64,000 bases of DNA from Pyrrhosoma nymphula. Taxonomy: Eukaryota; Arthropoda; Insecta; Odonata; Coenagrionidae. Positions 58,008-64,000 of this stretch are shown piece by piece. Each line of letters begins with the position of its first letter. Position 1 is the stretch's first letter. Under the pieces are notes generated by a model that was not told the origin of the DNA, ran no database searches, and saw only the letters and a program-made list of their open reading frames with translations. The position numbers and the translations under genes are program-made. Where the stretch lies: positions 46,837,531 to 46,901,530 of the forward strand of contig OY754338.1 in the NCBI GenBank assembly GCA_963573305.1. Direction: 5' to 3'.

Positions 58008-58440
58008 TCATCTACATCTACAAAATGACCCTGCAAGCCCCCTCAGGGGTGTGTGGCACGGGGTGAGTAGTCACTAACATGCATTACACTATACCTTAAA
58101 GTTAGTGTAACTACGACTTATTATGCACTAGCATAAATCGCTAATGCTTGTCACGAGTCGAAGCCTCACTAGCATGCACTACACTACAGATATACTCACA
58201 ATGGAGAGGGACTGTTAGTATATATGTATTTTGCAGCTAAACAAATGGACAAAGACTCAAGACTTATGTTGAAAACATGCACGGCGTGCTGTTAGTACTC
58301 GGTAACAGATAAGGATTCAAGTACTAGGGAGTACTACTACTACTAAGATTTACCCTACCTATCGACAGCCCTAGATATGTCTCATTGGCAGCTGTTATGG
58401 TCCCTTATCGTTCGCGGGAAAAATGACATTTTAAAACTGT
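58008..58440 (+). repeat. Dispersed repeat, LINE 3'-UTR-like, copy 2 (in hAT)
   Basis: CTACATCTACAAAATGACCC, CCTGCAAGCCCCCTCAGG, AACATGCATTACACTATA, and the end TCTCATTGGCAGCTGTTATG...TATCGTTCGCGGGAA match 8330-8760 closely. It is nested inside the hAT element and so is younger than that insertion. Confidence 0.65.
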
Positions 58441-58589
58441 CCGTTCTGCAGTCTAGTTCCCTAATTTAATGATTGTGTTAGCTCCTGCCATGTGACCTAG
58501 TATTCCGGTTACCGCAGATGTTTTTTTATCTTGAATCATGAATTCTCCGTGAATTTTCTTTCTTTTAGTTTATTAAATTAACTGTAACT

Positions 58590-59150
58590 GTTTTTAGCGA
58601 GTTCATCCTGGTCGTGTGGAGGAGATGGATGCGTCACTAAGGAGTAAGAAAAGGAAAACAGCTGATGGTGACCAGCAAGAATCGTCAAAAAGCACTCTTT
58701 CTTTTGCCAAATATCATGTTAGCCAGGTTACTGAAGATAAACTAGTCCTAGATTTTCTGTGGTTTAAAGCCCTGCTTTATCAACCTAATACAGGGTCTGG
58801 CTCCCGCGAAAGCTGTTATGTCTCGGAAAGTTGTTGCCCATCCCTTAAGGGAGATATATACAGAAATGTGTGATCCCAGAACTGTCAGCAGTGAAATATG
58901 TTGCTACCACAGCTGACTGCTGGTCACATACTAGAAAATCCTACAATGGAATGACAGTCCACTGGATAAATCCAGATTTAATAAGAGAATCTGCAATGCT
59001 CAGCATCAAGAGGATGACTGGACAGCACACACACGATATTTTGGCCATGGCCATAAGTGACATCTGCAAGAAGTTTGGGATACAAAATGAAGTAGTGTCC
59101 TGTGTCACAGATAATGCTAGGAATTTTGTTAAAGCATTTATGTAAGTAAG
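58590..59150 (+). pseudogene. hAT transposase, N-terminal catalytic half, frameshifted
   Basis: Frame one (58616-58760): STLSFAKYHVSQVTEDKLVL, DFLWF. A second frame gives GLAPAKAVMSRKVVAHPLRE, IYTEM. A third (58870-59145) gives ELSAVKYVATTADCWS with the first catalytic Asp (residue 16), YNGMTVHWI, GQHTHDILAMAI and VVSCVTDNARNFVKAF with the second Asp (residue 81). These are the hallmarks of Tip/ZBED-like hAT transposases. The frame ends at KAFM followed by GTAAGTAAG, a donor-like sequence. The third acidic residue and the hATC region are missing. Confidence 0.8.
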
Positions 59151-59710
59151 ATGATATGTTGGTGAGATTAATTGATAGTTTTAATTCATGTATTTAGCAG
59201 TTGAATTCCACAAATTCATTTTTATATTTTAATATTATTTCTCAGCCATTTTTTAACCTTCAACACTCTTTTCAGGGTTTTTGATATTAGGATTGAGGCT
59301 GAGGCAAAATCATTACTTCAGATTTTATTCTAATATATAGTGATAAAGAAAGTGCCTTAAAAAGTATAGGCATAATATACAATGAAGGTAATATTGTAGA
59401 TTAATGAAGTTACTATCAAATGGTAGGAAAAACTTGTTGCTAAGAATTTGTTCAACAAATCCAAAGGTTAGGTTGAAATGAAAATTAAAAAGAATGGTTA
59501 CTTAAATTAAGCTATCACTGTAACAAGAAAAATGTAAATTTGAGAGCTGATTATTTCATTCCAAAGCTCGTGGCGAATTGACCAAGTAATCTACTTGTTG
59601 TAATCAATTACCTTTTTGACCAGTAATTGATACTAGTAATCAATTATATTTAAGTCAGAGTAACTGTATTCGAGCCCAATTACTTTTCGTCAGTAATCGG
59701 GCCATCACTG

Positions 59711-59718
59711 CATATAAG
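59711..59718. repeat. hAT target-site duplication, right (CATATAAG)
   Basis: Matches TATATAAG at 56807-56814 in seven of eight positions. Confidence 0.65.
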
Positions 59719-61145
59719 CAATGGGTTATGACCGCTAGCACTACACTTCGACCCCCTGCATTCCTACGAATAGCAGAAGTGGCGACAATTCAAGGAGATC
59801 TTATTTCCGCATGTTCTCTCTAGCTGAGACTGAAAATTTAAGGCGAGATAACAAAGATATCATTCAATTAAAGCATCTCCTCTGTCTTTACGCCCATGAT
59901 ATATAAAAACATTGGTTGTGGTTTTATACTGATTACATTAACTCACGAACAATTTTATTTCTGTATAAATTATTAAATTTGATGTTTCTTAAGGGAATTT
60001 CACGTAACTTTTAAAAACATAATGAACGGTCGACATGCGAAAACTATGCAGAAATGCTTCATTTATGATGCCTATCAACAATAAGTACTCGATCGTATTT
60101 CAAAGACTGCGTGGCCGGGGGAACACTTCCAATCGTATGGGCCACTGTACCACTGGCGCATTTGGACTTATGACTGACTTCGGCGGCACAGGAGGATTTT
60201 TCCTTTCCAAATGTTAATGAACGTATTTTGCTTCACGTACCTCCCTTTTCAAGGGCCGTTAATTGTAATAATGTTTACTTCCGCACAGCACTTGAAATTT
60301 CCAAAGATTATAGAGGCCGAAAATTATATAAGTATCTTAAAATATTGTTTTCGGTCACGTTCATATTTCAGGAATATCTACAAAATCTTTATCCGCTAAG
60401 GTACAGAAACACGAAGTTTCTGAGAAAGAAATGATAATTTCATTAAGTCAGCAATTTTTTAATACTCATATTTTCTACTTCAAGGGTGGTAGCTTTTTAA
60501 TAGGTAGTTTGTTGAATAAAAAATAATAAAAGCAATGGTCTTGGAATAATTTCAAAGAGCCACTAGGGTATTAAAACTATTAGAGTTAACAAAATCACAC
60601 AAAATCTTTGACATTAGGGAACAATTAACAATGAATAGATTAAATAGTTGCAATTAAAGTTATGCTCGAGGGTTTAATTCAATATCACTTAAGTGTCCAT
60701 GTATCACCATTTCAATGCCAATGAATAATTCCAAATTTTAAATCGTACACGACATTCACATCAGGAGGAAGGCAAACTCAGGGTGTCCACCGGGTGATTG
60801 TATGGTAGGTAAGCCTACAGGTGAGTTGAGAAATAATCATCTATGTATACTCATCACACAAGGAGTCAAGGGGAATAAGCAGAAAAAAAGGGGAGCAGCC
60901 CTTCCTCACATGAGTGAATGTGGGCACCACAGTGGTCAGTAGAGCAACACTCACTTCACTACAGGTGTAGTAACATTAACCTTAGCAAGGTTTAAATAAA
61001 TGTTACCTAGCCTGTAAATGTGTGATGCTTAGTTGAATTTACATGTGGAATGCAAAGAGAAACCACCCTATTACAATGACAAGGAGCTTCCTGTGACCAA
61101 CACTTTTTCTTATAATTCATTATCAAGCAAAGAGCTAATGGAACC
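59719..61145. other. No recognisable gene
   Basis: AT-rich, with short frames at 60035-60434 that lack motifs. Confidence 0.35.
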
Positions 61146-61153
61146 TCCTAAAG

Positions 61154-61350
61154 CAGCGGTTCTCAACCTGTGGGTCGCGACCCCTTTGGGGGTTGCTCAA
61201 CTCTTTCACAGGGGTCGTCTAAGACCATCGGAAAACACATTTATAATTTTATGATTATATAATAATTTTAATAATCTTATGGTATGGGATCATCACAACA
61301 TGAGGAACTGTATTTAAGGGTTGCGGCATTAGGAAGGTTGAGAACCACTC
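61154..61350. mobile_element. SPIN-like non-autonomous hAT (about 197 bp)
   Basis: It starts CAGCGGTTCTCAACCTGTGG and contains GTCGCGACCCCTTTGGGGGT, CACAGGGGTCGTCTAAGACC, ATCGGAAAACACAT and, near the right end, ATCACAACATGAGGAACTGT and GGCATTAGGAAGGTTGAGAA. These words agree with the short SPIN (Space Invaders) hAT consensus as I remember it. The flanks TCCTAAAG (61146-61153) and TCCTAGAG (61351-61358) agree in seven of eight positions. The last TIR base looks mutated (CTC for CTG). No coding capacity. Confidence 0.85.
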
Positions 61351-61446
61351 TCCTAGAGTAAAATATTCCATTGATAAAATATGCATGGCTAATTTTCCGG
61401 GATGTCAACCGCATCTATCTTCATACGACAGTTTTGCCGGCGTTTC

Positions 61447-61484
61447 AGCAGGCATCTTCATAACTGAAGACGCCTGCTGAAAAA
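61447..61484. repeat. Perfect-arm hairpin, GCAGGC type
   Basis: TTTCAGCAGGCATCTTC and GAAGACGCCTGCTGAAA face each other around ATAACT, with one mismatch. On the minus strand the left part reads GAAGATGCCTGCTGAAACGC, again a stem followed by GAAAC. It probably belongs to the same class of Penelope-type ends. Confidence 0.55.
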
Positions 61485-61539
61485 ATAATTCCCCAATCAG
61501 ATAACCAGATGGGAAAAGTACATCAACTAAGCCTGATGG

Positions 61540-62305
61540 TCAAAATTCATGATTGGAACATGGAATGTAACATCACTTCACACCTGCATAAGTATGAAAA
61601 TTCTGAAAACAGAAAAGTGGAGGGTGGGACTTGACGTTTGGAAGTCAGCGAAATTAAGTGGTCTGAAGTAGAAGACTTTTGGAGACGAAGTATCAGGATC
61701 ATACACACTGGATAATTTAACATGCAAAGGTAGGAGTTACGCTTAGGAAGAGCACTAGAATGCATGCTTAAAGCTTCCTCCAGGGTCAAAAAGGATAGTC
61801 ATTGTTAAGATAGCAACTAAGCTGACAGACACTATATCTGTAGAAGTCTACATGCCTATGATGGAGTACGAGGAATTCGAAGTACTCAGTGAAAACTATC
61901 TTGGAATTTAAAAAAATGTGAAAGAAGACAACTGAATTATGCTTGGACACTGGAATGCCATTGTTACACAAAGCCAAGAAGGAAGAACAAAGGGTAAATA
62001 CGGATTAGGACAATAGAATGAATGTGGAGAACCGCTCTTAGCATTTCAAACAAATTAATAGTAGCTGTTTAAAAAAAATCCTCGAGGAATTTAAACATGG
62101 AAAGATATAAAACTCGTTTTACATACGGATTCATTAATCAACTAACGAAGAGGCACTGAGAAGAGGAGAAGGTACAAGTGTCCAATGAAGATAGCCAGAA
62201 GCAGAGTAAGACCTCGGCTGAGATACATGGAGCAAATAATGAATTATGAGGACACAAAGAAAGCCGTTTCAAACCAACCATAGGGTTGATGGCCAAAATG
62301 ATGAT
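61540..62305 (+). mobile_element. APE-type LINE lacking the reverse transcriptase
   Basis: From the Met at 61549: IGTWNVTSLHTCISMKILK, RVGLDV, IVIVKIATKLTDTISVEVYM, PMMEYEEFEVL, IMLGHWNAIV, GKYGLGQ and FKKNPRG. These are the blocks of the APE endonuclease (GTWNVRTL ... VQVYMPT ... GDWNAVVG ... KYGLGN.NERG). In GDWNA the catalytic Asp is replaced by His. At about 62110 the sequence jumps to the C-terminal tail (RPRLRYMEQIMNYED) and a GATGATGATGA tail. The whole reverse transcriptase is deleted. Confidence 0.8.
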
Positions 62306-63019
62306 GATGACAAAGGCACGATTATGATTTAGCAAGAAGAGCACATTCAGAATAAACATTTCACAAAGAATGAAACATTATATGAGGCATTTACGAAAAC
62401 AACTTAAATCCTACTACCCCTATTCATTTGAGCTCCAGGAAGTAACATTACAGGAAGTACACATTTACAGGAAGTAACGAATTCCCTTCCCGTCTATTTT
62501 AATCATTAACAATTCCTGCACTTCCTGTGTACCTTGACCTCTCAAAGAAAAATTTCTTCACTCTGTGGAGTAAGGCTTTCGAAGGTAAAATCATCTCTCC
62601 TCAGGCATTCGAGTCCTAATTGTCCCACAAAAAGGGGGAAATAAGGGAACTCAATGGACTCAAGGGGTTATGTTGCTCATTACTTTTGATTTTACTGACT
62701 CATGCTGGAGGTCATTATGACTTGAGAGTGACCAGCATGGAATTACCTGCACATACGCAATCTAGGGAGAAACAAATATTCCATCACCCACAGCATGAGT
62801 GTACAAAATAGGACCTGAAATTTAATTTTAGGAGCACATAATTAATTGATAAAGACCAAATAAGAACTCCAGGGCCTCACTGAGGTGAGGTACTAAAAGC
62901 ACTAAGCCAACAAACACACACACAGAAAGTGTCTATAATGGTACTGGAAACTATAATGGCACTTATTGGAAACAAACAGATTTTGACTTGGGAAAGAATA
63001 TTTCCAGATAAGTTCTCAT
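62306..63019. other. No recognisable feature
   Basis: Noncoding. CAGGAAGTAACATTACAGGA and ACAGGAAGTAACGAATTCC around 62436-62485 form a small local direct repeat. Confidence 0.35.
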
Positions 63020-63110
63020 TTTCCCAGACTTTTCCAAGTTTTCCTGAGCCATTTTCAATTTCCCTGACTTTTCCAGGTTCTCCAGGTTTTCCAGGTCTGT
63101 AGCAACACTG
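63020..63110 (-). mobile_element. hAT-like terminal fragment with CCTGGAAAA words
   Basis: On the minus strand it starts CAGTGTTGCTACAGACC, then CCTGGAAAACCTGG and GAAAAGTCAGGGAAA. It is related to 56565-56640 in opposite orientation. Target duplications do not match well (TCGAATTT against AATTTTCT), so the two may be separate copies. Confidence 0.45.
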
Positions 63111-64000
63111 AATTTTCTCATGTCATTTAGATGAATCTACATGGCCCATGAACTAAGGTACTGTGAAGGCTGCGATGCTAAATGGCAGCAGGTTGTATTT
63201 TTGACCACAATAAAAGTCAGAGATTTTTCTTGTTCGTACAGTATCAAACTAGTTATGCAGAATATTTCTTGACATAAAATACTATTTAATTGATACATAA
63301 TTGCATTTTCACTCGAAAACTATTGGAAGATTCTCCGACAGCCACTGTCAAGCTCCAAAATCCCACCACAACCACCAATCCAACTAGTCATAAAATTATC
63401 TTTTAAAAATGTCTCTGCTCTCTACGAGTTCAACTGAGTCAGAAAAAATAACTTCAGTTTCTAACGGCCCATGCGGGCGAAATACGTTAACCGATGCTTG
63501 TTTTACCAAGTAGGTACTTACGTCAAGGATAACTATTTTAATACGTTAAACAAGTTCGCATTACTTGCAATTTAGCACGGTAATTCATTACTAAGGGTAA
63601 GAGTTAGTAATGCGTACGCCCGGTTGGCACCTACCGAGGTATTTTTTTCTAACTGGGTAAACTTACCATAGTTATACAATGGCTTTTCTCTGCTACTCGA
63701 ATGCACGTTAGTAACAATGGTCAAGAGATCAATCGCCATCATCATCAAGTGACCGGTAGGTGATATGGTGCACGCTAAAGGTAGTAAATACTATAAAAAT
63801 ACCATATTTACCATAGTGATTGAACACAGGTGCAAATTCGGGTAGAAATTACCAACGTTTTGAACAATGGTGAGAAGTTGGTAATGTGAACGAGACATTA
63901 CGGTGCTTTCCGACAATGGTATAATTTTCTAGTCTAACTTTGGGAAAAATGATTGCGGTTAATTCTCAACCGGCAGTCTTCCCTCTTTTATACGCGGAAA
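63111..64000. other. No recognised gene; ACAATGG sites and a small palindrome
   Basis: CATTACTAA/TTAGTAATG form a hairpin at 63585-63612. ACAATGG occurs on the plus strand at 63676, 63714, 63864 and 63913. No frame of note. Confidence 0.35.

Larger units (their letters stand above)
56815..59710 (+). mobile_element. hAT transposon, degenerate, 2.9 kb
   Basis: Termini CAGTGATGGC (left) and GCCATCACTG (right) are perfect 9-10 bp inverted repeats. Eight-bp flanks agree in seven positions. Subterminal regions are full of GTAATCGTTAC / GTAATCAATTAC words on both sides (56840-56990, 59575-59705). The interior has a BED-finger-like exon, an interrupted transposase and two foreign insertions (57830-57985 and 58008-58440). 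The C-terminal hAT dimerisation region was not found. Confidence 0.85.

Noticed and set aside
1..64000. CRISPR array, bacterial operons or rRNA genes
   Set aside because: No regularly spaced short repeats, no ribosome-binding-site/operon layout and no rRNA sequence; the content is eukaryotic.

Overview
This window looks like intergenic or intronic DNA of an arthropod, most probably an insect. It is AT-rich, has almost no recognisable host protein-coding sequence, and is crowded with decayed transposable elements typical of arthropods: APE-type LINE tails, an R1-like reverse transcriptase, Helitrons with Rep remnants, hAT elements and tRNA-derived SINEs. The only clearly intact host gene is a nuclear tRNA-Arg(UCG) at 41677-41749. 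No bacterial operons, CRISPR arrays or rRNA were seen. All family assignments rest on motifs read by eye; no database search was possible.

Layout. 1-235 is a dense heat-shock-element array with a TATA box, but no Hsp coding sequence follows it. 6.8-18.2 kb holds LINE 3' ends of several families (6825-7650 minus, 12225-13065 plus, 15514-15990 minus, 17212-18170 plus) and a head-to-head pair of hammerhead-like motifs at 13.9 kb. 18458-22572 is a 4.1 kb DNA transposon with terminal inverted repeats of about 475-500 bp and an exact 9-bp target duplication (CTCTCCAAT). It encodes a decayed, spliced protein of an arthropod family without an assigned function, in which a DDE-like acidic triad can be proposed. 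23649-27580 is two Helitrons joined head to tail; a third, internally deleted copy at 47983-49346 lies beside a 107-bp tandem repeat. 27870-28409 and 31208-31440 are candidate hAT-like and piggyBac-like MITEs. 32046-34595 is a 5'-truncated R1-like LINE, followed by another LINE tail at 34680-35175.

35.6-39.5 kb holds tRNA-derived SINEs, a dimeric tRNA-like pseudogene, Penelope-type terminal motifs and an APE-type LINE tail. 41.7-44.5 kb has the tRNA gene and three LINE tails; 51.9-52.4 kb a cluster of SINEs. 56815-59710 is a degenerate hAT element (TIR CAGTGATGGC, near-perfect 8-bp target duplication) whose presumed intron took in a Penelope-type inverted repeat and a LINE tail. 61154-61350 matches, as I remember it, the short non-autonomous form of SPIN, a hAT family known for horizontal transfer among vertebrates and invertebrates. 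61540-62305 is a LINE that keeps endonuclease and tail but lost its reverse transcriptase.

The parts do not form one pathway. The strongest leads are the long-TIR element with its orphan transposase-like protein, the SPIN copy, the tandem Helitrons, the hammerhead-like motif repeated at several loci with a compensated stem, and the orphan heat-shock promoter.
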